Shown piece by piece: positions 57,926 through 64,000 of a DNA stretch of 64,000 bases. Position numbers and translations under genes: made by a program. The DNA lies in assembly GCF_016031615.1 (NCBI RefSeq), contig NZ_JACYXC010000001.1, positions 4,774,001 through 4,838,000 on the forward strand, read 5' to 3'. Every line of letters starts with the position of its first letter. Within the stretch, counting starts at the first letter, position 1. The notes under the pieces were generated by a model. The model worked only from the letters and a program-made list of their open reading frames with translations. It searched no databases and was not told the DNA's origin. Origin of the DNA: Streptomyces pactum (GTDB taxonomy: Bacteria > Actinomycetota > Actinomycetes > Streptomycetales > Streptomycetaceae).

Positions 57926-59272
57926 TCAGCCGTTGGCGCAGTACTGGGACTCCTTGCCGATGGCCCGGTACATGCAGTCGCTGTACTCCAGAAGCTGCAG
58001 CACCGCCTCCCGGTTGCGGGCGGTCTCCCGCTCGATGACCTCGTCGGGCGGGTAGAAGCCGCCGCCGCCGGCCGAGCCCGGGTACATCTCGAAGGTGTAG
58101 GCGAAGATCTTCTGGTTGCCCCACAGCCAGTCGTCGATGGAGCCGTCGGTGACGTACAGGTCACTGGACTGCTCGGGGGTGTAGCCGTTGGTCGCCGCCA
58201 TCTTGCGGCCGATGGTGGAGAACACGTTGTGGTCGTCCTGGGTCAGCCCCGGGGCGGTGTCCGCGGTGGTGTAGCCGTACGGCCAGAGCACCAGCTCGGA
58301 GTAGGTGTGGAAGTCGATCGCCGACCGGATCTGCTGCTTGCCGCCGACCACCCGGCTGCGCACGAAGTCGGCGACCACCTTCACCTCGGGGGCGGACTCG
58401 GCCGAGGCGCCCCGGTAGGTCTCGGAGCTGGTGGAGCCGGAGGAGCCGCCGCAGCAGGCCCACTTGTAGTTCCAGTTGCGGTTCAGGTCGGTGCCCACGT
58501 ACGACGAGCCGGAGTTGGGCTGCCGGTTCTTCCGCCAGCTGCGGTAGGAGCCGGAGGCGATGTCGTACTCCCCGCCGTCCGGGTTGACGTCCGGCACGAT
58601 CCAGATCTCCCGGCCGTTGACGGCGTTGGTGACGCGGGAGTCGGACCCGTAGTCCTGGGTGAACTCCCGGATCAGGTACAGCGCCATCTCGACGGTCAGG
58701 TGCTCGCGGGCGTGCTGATGGTGGGTGAAGAGCACCTCGGGCTCGGCCTCGTCGGTGGCCACGTTGTCGCTGATCTTGACCGCGATGATGTCCCGACCCT
58801 GGTACGACTTGCCGATCACCCGCTTGCTGATGATGTTCGGGTACTGCGCGATCGCCGCGTTGATCTCGGCGTTCATCTCCGCGTAGTTGTGGTAGCGGGA
58901 GTCGGCCGACGGGAAGTCGTACGGGGTCACGCTCCGGCCGCCGCTGCGGTCCGGCGGGCCGGCCAGCGCGGTCAGCTCGTACCCGAGGGCGCGCAGCGAC
59001 CGCGCCTGCCGGGTGTCGGCGGTGACCACCAGGGACCGGTCGTGCACCTCGTCGATGGACACGCCGGTGGCCGCGATGGTGCCGCGCTGGGCGACGGTGG
59101 TGCGGCCGGCCACCTCGTACTGGCGGGGGATCTCCTCGGCGGCGGTGGTGGCCGGGGCGGCGCGCCCGGATCCGCCGGAGTCGTCGGCCTGGGCGGCGAT
59201 CGGCACGGCCAGGGCGAGGGAGAGGAGGGCGGCAAGGGCGGTCACGCCTCTGCCGCGGATGCGAAGACGCAT
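57926..59272 (-). CDS. secreted M14 zinc carboxypeptidase
   Basis: A 448-residue secreted enzyme. RLRIRGRGVTALAALLSLALAVPIAAQA is the signal peptide, followed by a propeptide (TTVAQRGTIAATGVSIDEVHDRSLVVTA). The catalytic domain of the carboxypeptidase T/A type then follows: YHNYAEMNAEINAAIAQYPNI, HHQHAREHLTVEMALYLI (zinc ligands H-x-x-E), SAIDFHTYSELVLWPYG (third zinc His) and FAYTFEMYPG (catalytic Glu). GTDLNRNWNYKWACCGGSSG has the substrate carboxylate Arg. It removes C-terminal residues from peptides outside the cell. ATG 59272 has AGGAG 6 bp before; the Shine-Dalgarno region is duplicated (59280-59315). Confidence 0.95.
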   Translation of the reverse strand: MRLRIRGRGVTALAALLSLALAVPIAAQADDSGGSGRAAPATTAAEEIPRQYEVAGRTTVAQRGTIAATGVSIDEVHDRSLVVTADTRQARSLRALGYELTALAGPPDRSGGRSVTPYDFPSADSRYHNYAEMNAEINAAIAQYPNIISKRVIGKSYQGRDIIAVKISDNVATDEAEPEVLFTHHQHAREHLTVEMALYLIREFTQDYGSDSRVTNAVNGREIWIVPDVNPDGGEYDIASGSYRSWRKNRQPNSGSSYVGTDLNRNWNYKWACCGGSSGSTSSETYRGASAESAPEVKVVADFVRSRVVGGKQQIRSAIDFHTYSELVLWPYGYTTADTAPGLTQDDHNVFSTIGRKMAATNGYTPEQSSDLYVTDGSIDDWLWGNQKIFAYTFEMYPGSAGGGGFYPPDEVIERETARNREAVLQLLEYSDCMYRAIGKESQYCANG

Positions 59273-59279
59273 GGACTTC

Positions 59280-59315
59280 TCCTGGGGGGTGAAGTGCTCC
59301 TGGGGGGTGAGGTGC
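59280..59315 (-). repeat. 18-bp tandem duplication containing two Shine-Dalgarno copies
   Basis: On the plus strand TCCTGGGGGGTGAAGTGC (59280-59297) is followed directly by TCCTGGGGGGTGAGGTGC (59298-59315). Read leftward, each copy contains CCCCCCAGGA. The first is the functional ribosome site of the carboxypeptidase gene; the second lies 18 bp further upstream. Confidence 0.9.
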
Positions 59316-59527
59316 GTAGCGACAGCCCAGTGTTCGGCCATGCCCATGACACGGTCAAGGGGGCCCGTTGGTCGGAATCCGCCAACTTCCGTCCGCCTTC
59401 CGGGCGCCGCCGGGCCGGCCCGGGGACCGGGACCGCCCGTGCGGCCCGGCACCGGTGCGGGGGAGGGGGGAAGTGCGGTACCCGTGGGGCATCAAAGCCG
59501 ACCACTTCTCCCCATTGGAGGCGGCAG

Positions 59528-61021
59528 ATGACGCGGACCGGACCGGACAGCGGGCGGCACGGCACGGCGGCAGCGGCGGACGGTGCCCCGCCGCCCGTCC
59601 GGCGCGGCGGCTGGCGGCACATCGGCCCCGGCATCGTGGTGGCGGCGACCGGGGTCGGTGCCGGTGACCTGGTGGCGACCCTGGTCGCCGGGAGCGAGTA
59701 CGGCTACACCCTGATGTGGGCGGCGGTGCTGGGGTGCCTGGTGAAGATCTCCCTCGCGGAGGCCGCCGGCCGCTGGCACCTGGCCACCGGGCGCACCCTG
59801 TTCGAGGGCTGGCGCAGCCTCGGCGCCTGGACCACCGGGTACTTCGCGGTCTACGTGGTGGTGTGGGGGTTCGTCTACGGCGCGGCGGCGATGTCCTCCA
59901 GCGCGCTGCCGCTGGCGGCGCTCTTCCCCGGTGTCATGGACCTCAAGGTGTGGGCGGTGCTCACCGGGCTGACCGGGCTGGTGTTCGTCTGGTTCAACCG
60001 GTACGCGGTCTTCGAGAAGGTCATGACGGTGCTGGTGGGCGTGATGTTCACGGTCACCGTCTACCTCGCGGTACGCGTCGGGCCGCGGCTGGACGAGGCG
60101 TTCGCGGGGCTGGCCCCGGCGCTGCCGGACGGCTCGCTGCTGTACACCCTGGGTCTGGTCGGCGGGGTGGGCGGCACCATCACCCTGGCCGCGTACGGGT
60201 ACTGGGTGAACGCCAAGGGCTGGACCGACAGCGGCTGGATGCGGGTGATGCGGCTGGACAACCGGGTCGCCTACCTCACCACCGGGGTCTTCGTGGTGGC
60301 GATGCTGGTCGTCGGCGCGGAGCTGCTGCACTCCTCCTCGGTCGCGCTCGCCTCGGGCGACAAGGGGCTGCTCGACCTGGGTGAGGTGCTCGCCGCGCGC
60401 TACGGGGAGGCCACCGCGGACCTCTTCCTGGTCGGCTTCTTCGCCACCTCCTTCACCTCGCTGATCGGGGTGTGGCACGGGGTGAGCCTGATGGTCGCCG
60501 ACTTCGTGGCCCACTACCGCGGCGGCGGGTCCGGGCGCGGCGCGGCAGACGCGGGCGCGGGGGCCGGCGGCCCGGAGGGCGAGCACCGGACGGAGGACGG
60601 GGCCGCGGGGGCCGCGGCGGCCGCGGGCTCCGGGGACGTGAGCCCCGAGAGCGCGGGCCGGGCGCCCGGTGGGGGCGACGGGGGTCCGGAGCCCGTCGCG
60701 GGCGACGGGCGCGCCGCACGGGGGGCGCGGGCGGTCGCGGCGCGCGAGCGGTCCCGGCCGTTCCGGCTCTACCTGCTCTGGCTGACCTTCCCGCCCATCT
60801 CGCTGCTCTTCCTCGACCAGCCGTTCGCCCTGGTCATCGGGTACGGGGTGCTCGGCGCGTTCTTCATGCCGTTCCTCGCCGTCACCCTGCTGTGGCTGCT
60901 GAACACCGACCGCACCCCGCGCGCCTGGCGCAACGGCCCGGTGAGCAACGTGATGCTCGCGGCGGCCGGGCTGCTGTTCCTGGTGCTCTGCGTGCAGCGG
61001 GTGCGGGACCTGCCCTGGTGA
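59528..61021 (+). CDS. Nramp-related membrane transporter with atypical metal site
   Basis: A 497-residue protein with about 11 helices and the LeuT/Nramp fold. HIGPGIVVAATGVGAGDLVATLVAGSEYGY is helix 1, but the metal motif DPGN of true Nramp transporters reads GAGD here (residues 44-47). The helix 6 MPH motif is also absent: AAYGYWVNAKGW stands there. VIGYGVLGAFFMPFLAVTLLWLLN is near the C-terminus. A loop of about 90 Gly/Ala/Glu residues lies between helices 9 and 10 (AADAGAGAGGPEGEH...). Substrate is unclear: not proven Mn/Fe, maybe another cation or a small organic. ATG 59528 with GGAGG at 59519. Divergent from the carboxypeptidase gene. Confidence 0.85.
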   Translation: MTRTGPDSGRHGTAAAADGAPPPVRRGGWRHIGPGIVVAATGVGAGDLVATLVAGSEYGYTLMWAAVLGCLVKISLAEAAGRWHLATGRTLFEGWRSLGAWTTGYFAVYVVVWGFVYGAAAMSSSALPLAALFPGVMDLKVWAVLTGLTGLVFVWFNRYAVFEKVMTVLVGVMFTVTVYLAVRVGPRLDEAFAGLAPALPDGSLLYTLGLVGGVGGTITLAAYGYWVNAKGWTDSGWMRVMRLDNRVAYLTTGVFVVAMLVVGAELLHSSSVALASGDKGLLDLGEVLAARYGEATADLFLVGFFATSFTSLIGVWHGVSLMVADFVAHYRGGGSGRGAADAGAGAGGPEGEHRTEDGAAGAAAAAGSGDVSPESAGRAPGGGDGGPEPVAGDGRAARGARAVAARERSRPFRLYLLWLTFPPISLLFLDQPFALVIGYGVLGAFFMPFLAVTLLWLLNTDRTPRAWRNGPVSNVMLAAAGLLFLVLCVQRVRDLPW

Positions 61022-61331
61022 CGCCGGACGGCGCCGGCGCGGCCCGCCGGCCGGGGCCGTGCAGCAGGCCCGGAACGCGGAAACCGCCCGTGCCGTCCGT
61101 GCGCCGGAGCCGCCAGGAACGGCCGAACCGCCGGCACCGGGGGACGAGGAAGCCGGTGCCGGCGGTGGTCCGAGGGGGCCGGGCGGTGGCGGACGCGGCC
61201 GGCGCGCGGTGCTGCCGTCCGCGGATCGGCGGTCGCCGCCCGCGGGCCCGCGGTGACGGGCCCGCCGGACACGGCGGTGGTGCCGCCCCACCGGGGCGGC
61301 ACCACTCACCGGGCCGGGGTGCCCGAGGGGT
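61022..61331. other. 310-bp spacer between convergent genes
   Basis: No gene is supported. A strong terminator hairpin (listed separately) lies at its right end. The rest is a C/G-rich stretch with irregular CCGGCACC units. Confidence 0.6.
61277..61305. terminator. perfect 13-bp hairpin between the Nramp-like and chitinase genes
   Basis: GTGGTGCCGCCCC (61277-61289) pairs exactly with GGGGCGGCACCAC (61293-61305) around ACC. It lies 27 bp from the chitinase stop (61332) and 256 bp after the transporter stop, so it probably ends the chitinase message. Confidence 0.8.
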
Positions 61332-63050
61332 TTACGGCAGGTTGCGGACGTGCGGGCCGACCACGTTCGACCAGGCGTTGCCGCTCAGCGCGTCCCAGTT
61401 GGTGGACCAGGTCATCGCGCCGCGGATCGACGGGTAGGTCTTGGCCGGCTTGAAGGTGCCGCAGTTGGTGCCCCGGGCCAGGCAGTCCAGGGCGTTGTTC
61501 ACCACGGTGGGGGAGACGTACCCGCCGCCCGCGCCGCGGGTGGAGGCGGGCAGGCCCAGCCCGACCTGCGAGGGGTCCAGGCCGCCTTCGAGCTGGATGC
61601 AGGCGAGCGCGGTGAGGAAGTCCACCGTGCCCTGCGAGTACACCTTGCCGTCACAGCCCAGCATCGAGCCGCTGTTGTAGTACTGCATGTTGACGACGGT
61701 GAGGATGTCCTTGATGTTCAGCGCCGTCTTGAAGTACTCGTTCGAGGTGGACTGCATGTCGATGGTCTGCGGCGCCATGGTGATCACCAGGCCCGGAGCC
61801 TTCTGCGACAGGGAGCGCAGCGCCTGCGTCATGTAGGTGGAGTTCAGCCCGTTCTCCAGGTCGATGTCCACCCCGTCGAAGCCGTACTCCTGCATCAGCG
61901 CGTGGATGCTGTTGGCGAAGGCGTTGGCGGCGGCGGAGCTGTTCACCGCCACGCTGCCCTTCTCGCCGCCGACCGAGATGATGACCGACTTGCCGGCCGC
62001 CTGCTTGGCCTTGATGTCGGCCTTGAACTGGTCGACGGTGTAGCCGTTCAGCCCGGCCGTGTCCAGGTTGAAGGTGACGGCGCCGGGCGTGCCGGTGGCG
62101 TCGGCGAAGGCGACCGCGATGATGTCGTAGTTCGACGGCACGTCGCTGATCTTCTGCACCGTGGCGCCGTTGTTGAAGTTCTGCCAGTAACCGGTGACCG
62201 CGTGCTTGGGCACCGGGTGCGGCTGGCCGCCGCCCGGCCCCTCGGCGGTGCGGCCGGTGACCGCCGCCGACTTGGGCGACTCACCGGCGGAGTTCACCGC
62301 GGAGACCTGGAACTGGTACGAGGTCGCCGGGGTCAGCCCGGTGACCGTCGCGGAGGCCCCGGAGACGGACTGCACCCGGGTCCCGTCGCGGTAGACGTGG
62401 TAGCCGGTCGCACCGGTGACCGGGCTCCACGACAGGTCGATGGAGGTGGACGTGGCGGTGCCGGTCCGCAGGCCGGAGGGGGTGGCCGGCACCGGCAGCT
62501 GGGGCCCGCCCGGTCCGGTCAGCGAGATGTCGTCGGCGTGGTAGGCCGGCTGGCCGTACCAGCCGTGCGTGTAGACCGTCACCGAGGTGGTGTTCGGGCC
62601 GGTGCGGAACTGGGTGGTCAGCTGCCGCCAGTCGTTCGCGGAGGAGGTCCAGGTGGAGACGTCGGTGGTCCCGGTGCCCTTGGCGCCGAGGTAGATGTAG
62701 GAGCCCTGCACCCAGCCGCTGAGCTTGTAGTCCGAGTTCGGCTGGACGGAGACGGTCTGCGAGCACAGCGCCTGGTCGGTGCCGGCCGGGGTGGCCTTCA
62801 GGGCCGACGTGCCGCTGTGCACCGGGCTGCTGACGGTGGTGCCGCTGCCGCCGGAACACGTCCAGCCGTCCAGGCCGGTCTCGAAGCCGGGGTTGCGGGC
62901 CAGGTTGGTGTCGGCCGCGGCGGCCGACCCGCCCAGGGCCACCAGGCCGGTCGTCGCCAGGGCCGCCGAGACGGCCGCGGACGCCGCGCGGGACAGGGAG
63001 CGCCCGCGCCGGCGGCGGCCGGCGCCCAGGGCGCGTGGTGCACGGTGCAT
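61332..63050 (-). CDS. secreted GH18 chitinase with CBM and FnIII domains
   Basis: A 572-residue exoenzyme. A twin-Arg-rich signal peptide (RRRRGRSLSRAASAAVSAALATTGLVALGGSAAAAD) is followed by a carbohydrate-binding module (NLARNPGFETGLDGWTCSGG..., residues 47-180). An FnIII domain (PSGLRTGTATSTSIDLSWSPVTGATGYHVYRDG) comes next, then the GH18 barrel from about residue 285. The catalytic DxxDxDxE is YGFDGVDIDLEN. AVTGYWQNFNNG starts the barrel and AMTWSTNWD ends it, the ChiC/ChiD type. It cleaves chitin to chitobiose. ATG 63050. A DasR-like site with a TTGACA -35 lies in its promoter. The product would feed the GH20 hexosaminidase at 30786. Confidence 0.96.
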   Translation of the reverse strand: MHRAPRALGAGRRRRGRSLSRAASAAVSAALATTGLVALGGSAAAADTNLARNPGFETGLDGWTCSGGSGTTVSSPVHSGTSALKATPAGTDQALCSQTVSVQPNSDYKLSGWVQGSYIYLGAKGTGTTDVSTWTSSANDWRQLTTQFRTGPNTTSVTVYTHGWYGQPAYHADDISLTGPGGPQLPVPATPSGLRTGTATSTSIDLSWSPVTGATGYHVYRDGTRVQSVSGASATVTGLTPATSYQFQVSAVNSAGESPKSAAVTGRTAEGPGGGQPHPVPKHAVTGYWQNFNNGATVQKISDVPSNYDIIAVAFADATGTPGAVTFNLDTAGLNGYTVDQFKADIKAKQAAGKSVIISVGGEKGSVAVNSSAAANAFANSIHALMQEYGFDGVDIDLENGLNSTYMTQALRSLSQKAPGLVITMAPQTIDMQSTSNEYFKTALNIKDILTVVNMQYYNSGSMLGCDGKVYSQGTVDFLTALACIQLEGGLDPSQVGLGLPASTRGAGGGYVSPTVVNNALDCLARGTNCGTFKPAKTYPSIRGAMTWSTNWDALSGNAWSNVVGPHVRNLP

Positions 63051-63358
63051 GTCTGCCTCCGTGGGGAAGTGGGGTGGGAGTGAAGCGGTGCGTGGGGAGG
63101 GGTGCCGGGGAGCGGGGGAGTCCGGTGTCCGGGGAGGAGCCCGGGCCGGCGGACGGGGGGGCGGGGGCGTGGGGCGGGGCGGGACGTGGGTGGGGCGGGG
63201 ACGGGGTGCCCGGGGAAATCCGGGCAGGGGACGGCCGTGGAGGTGCGGGGAAGTGCCGGCGGGCACGGTGAAGTACGGGCAGGTGCGGGGAAGTTCAGAC
63301 AGGTGCGGGAGGTGCGTGGGGAGTGTTCCGCCGGCGGTGGCCGTCTGGGCGTACAAGG
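63051..63358. repeat. G-rich leader of the chitinase gene
   Basis: No gene is supported. The plus strand is rich in GGGG runs and irregular GTGCGGGGAAGT units (63240-63300), so the minus-strand leader would be C-rich and the DNA may form G-quadruplexes. It is unusually long for a chitinase leader, about 290 bp. Confidence 0.6.
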
Positions 63359-63383
63359 TGGTCCAGACCAATGCCGTTGTCAA
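63359..63383 (-). promoter_or_regulatory. chitinase promoter: DasR-like site next to a consensus -35
   Basis: TGGTCCAGACCA (63359-63370) is a perfect dyad and differs from the dre core TGGTCTAGACCA at one position. On the minus strand TTGACA (63378-63383) lies just upstream, so the site falls between -35 and -10, where DasR or a chitin two-component regulator acts at Streptomyces chitinase genes. The -10 is not clear. Confidence 0.7.
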
Positions 63384-63580
63384 GACGTCGCGCACACACG
63401 CTCCGTGACGGGAGGGGAACTGTTCTCTCGCGCGGCATTGGTGGATAAGGTGCTGAACCACCGGGGGAACCGCCCGGCCGCGCCCGCGGAACCCCCGGGA
63501 GGCGGCCGAGGGACACCGGGGCGGAAGAGAAGACCTGCGGTCGCCGAGCCGCCCGGCGCCGAAGTGAACGGGGTAGCCGA
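63384..63580. other. divergent spacer before the last gene
   Basis: No gene is supported. It separates the chitinase promoter from the GTG at 63581. GGGGTAG at 63570-63576 is a modest ribosome site. Confidence 0.5.
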
Positions 63581-64000
63581 GTGCCCACCGCGATAGCCGT
63601 CACCAGCCGCGAGCTGGTCCTCCCGCCGACCGACGGGCAGACCCCGCCGGCCGTGGTGCTCCCGCCCCCGGACGAGCAGCCCCTGGAGACCGCGCTCGCC
63701 GAGACCGCCGCCCTGCTGGACCGGCAGGGTCACCTCGTGGTGCTCCACCCCGCCGCCGACCCGCCCGCCGTCGCGCAGCGCCTGCACACCGTTCGCGCGC
63801 TGCTGGAGAGCGACCGGATCGCCCTGCTGCCGCTGGAACTGCCGCCGCTCGCCGTCGCGGTGCTCGCCCGTCAGCTGCGCCGACTGACGGTGTGCGACCT
63901 CAGCCCCGGCGTACTGGCCTGCGCCGCACGGCTGCTGACGCACTATCTGCACGCCGGGGCCCGGCTGAACAGCGTCGCGCGGCTGGACCGGGTGCCGGTC
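63581..64000 (+). CDS. hypothetical protein, N-terminal part (runs off window)
   Basis: The frame opens at GTG 63581 and continues for exactly 140 codons to the window end without a stop. It has strong Streptomyces codon bias. The visible part is PTAIAVTSRELVLPPTDG, QPLETALAETAALLDRQGHLVVLHPAADPPAVAQRLHTV, LPLELPPLAVAVLARQLRRLTVCDLSPGVLACAARLLTHYLHAGARLNSV. It is soluble, alternating strand and helix, with no signal peptide or named motif. No family is recognised. Its strongly antisense-overlapping frame on the minus strand (63380-63952) is a shadow. It is divergent from the chitinase gene. Confidence 0.75.
   Translation, partial: MPTAIAVTSRELVLPPTDGQTPPAVVLPPPDEQPLETALAETAALLDRQGHLVVLHPAADPPAVAQRLHTVRALLESDRIALLPLELPPLAVAVLARQLRRLTVCDLSPGVLACAARLLTHYLHAGARLNSVARLDRVPV

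Overview
The window is very GC-rich with strong third-position G/C bias, many GTG (and one likely TTG) starts, GTGA/ATGA overlaps and G/C-rich Shine-Dalgarno sites. With smpB-ssrA, hupA, murA, an NnaR-type regulator, HelD-like ATPase, hpd, chitinase and hexosaminidase genes, this points to a Streptomyces (or close relative) chromosome, in the core rather than an arm. From memory, the order hupA - malic enzyme - helicase - nnaR - narK with murA alongside resembles the S. coelicolor SCO29xx region, read here in the opposite direction; I could not check that.

Layout. 1-1.1 kb: the end of smpB and the complete tmRNA gene with its terminator. 1.2-5.4 kb: a secreted PHB-depolymerase-like esterase, then an MFS exporter divergent from a LysR regulator, with a perfect operator-like inverted repeat between them. 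5.4-13.7 kb: an accessory island of lower GC carrying a leftward, translationally coupled operon (SseB-like protein, WXG-like helical protein, 1564-residue RHS/YD-repeat polymorphic toxin with a possible ParB-like tip). It is followed by a putative immunity gene and three more small genes, two of them paralogues. About 280 bp of direct repeat flanks one of these, and each repeat contains decayed gene fragments, including a copy of the neighbouring LysR 3' end. 13.9-17.5 kb: narK and nnaR, the nitrate/nitrite assimilation pair. 18.4-24.6 kb: HelD-like RNA polymerase ATPase, a strongly structured probable non-coding RNA ending in an intrinsic terminator, malic enzyme and the histone-like protein HU. 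25.4-30.2 kb: murA, YqgE/AlgH, DUF3039, a small unknown gene and an APH-family kinase.

30.8-42.3 kb: a cytosolic GH20 hexosaminidase with a DasR-like site over its start, then a three-gene molybdenum hydroxylase operon whose Fe-S subunit has about 1450 extra low-complexity residues and whose Mo subunit seems to lack the usual catalytic Glu; then a methyltransferase and tRNA-Cys. 42.4-46.6 kb: an alpha/beta hydrolase without its nucleophile, a LysR regulator, cysteine dioxygenase and a YeiH-type sulfate exporter, with a shared 18-bp motif at the LysR and dioxygenase promoters. 47.2-51.3 kb: an MFS exporter, an RHH/Doc toxin-antitoxin pair and a DEAD/DEAH-type helicase. 52.2-57.7 kb: IclR regulator, membrane-anchored S16 peptidase, Lrp/AsnC regulator divergent from hpd, and a glycolate-oxidase-like flavoprotein. 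57.9-64 kb: secreted M14 carboxypeptidase, divergent Nramp-like transporter with non-canonical metal site, secreted GH18 chitinase with a DasR-like site in its promoter, and the start of an unknown gene.

The spacers are full of G/C-rich tandem and degenerate repeats and perfect hairpins. I saw no insertion sequence, prophage, CRISPR array or antibiotic cluster. All family calls are from reading the sequence, without database searches.
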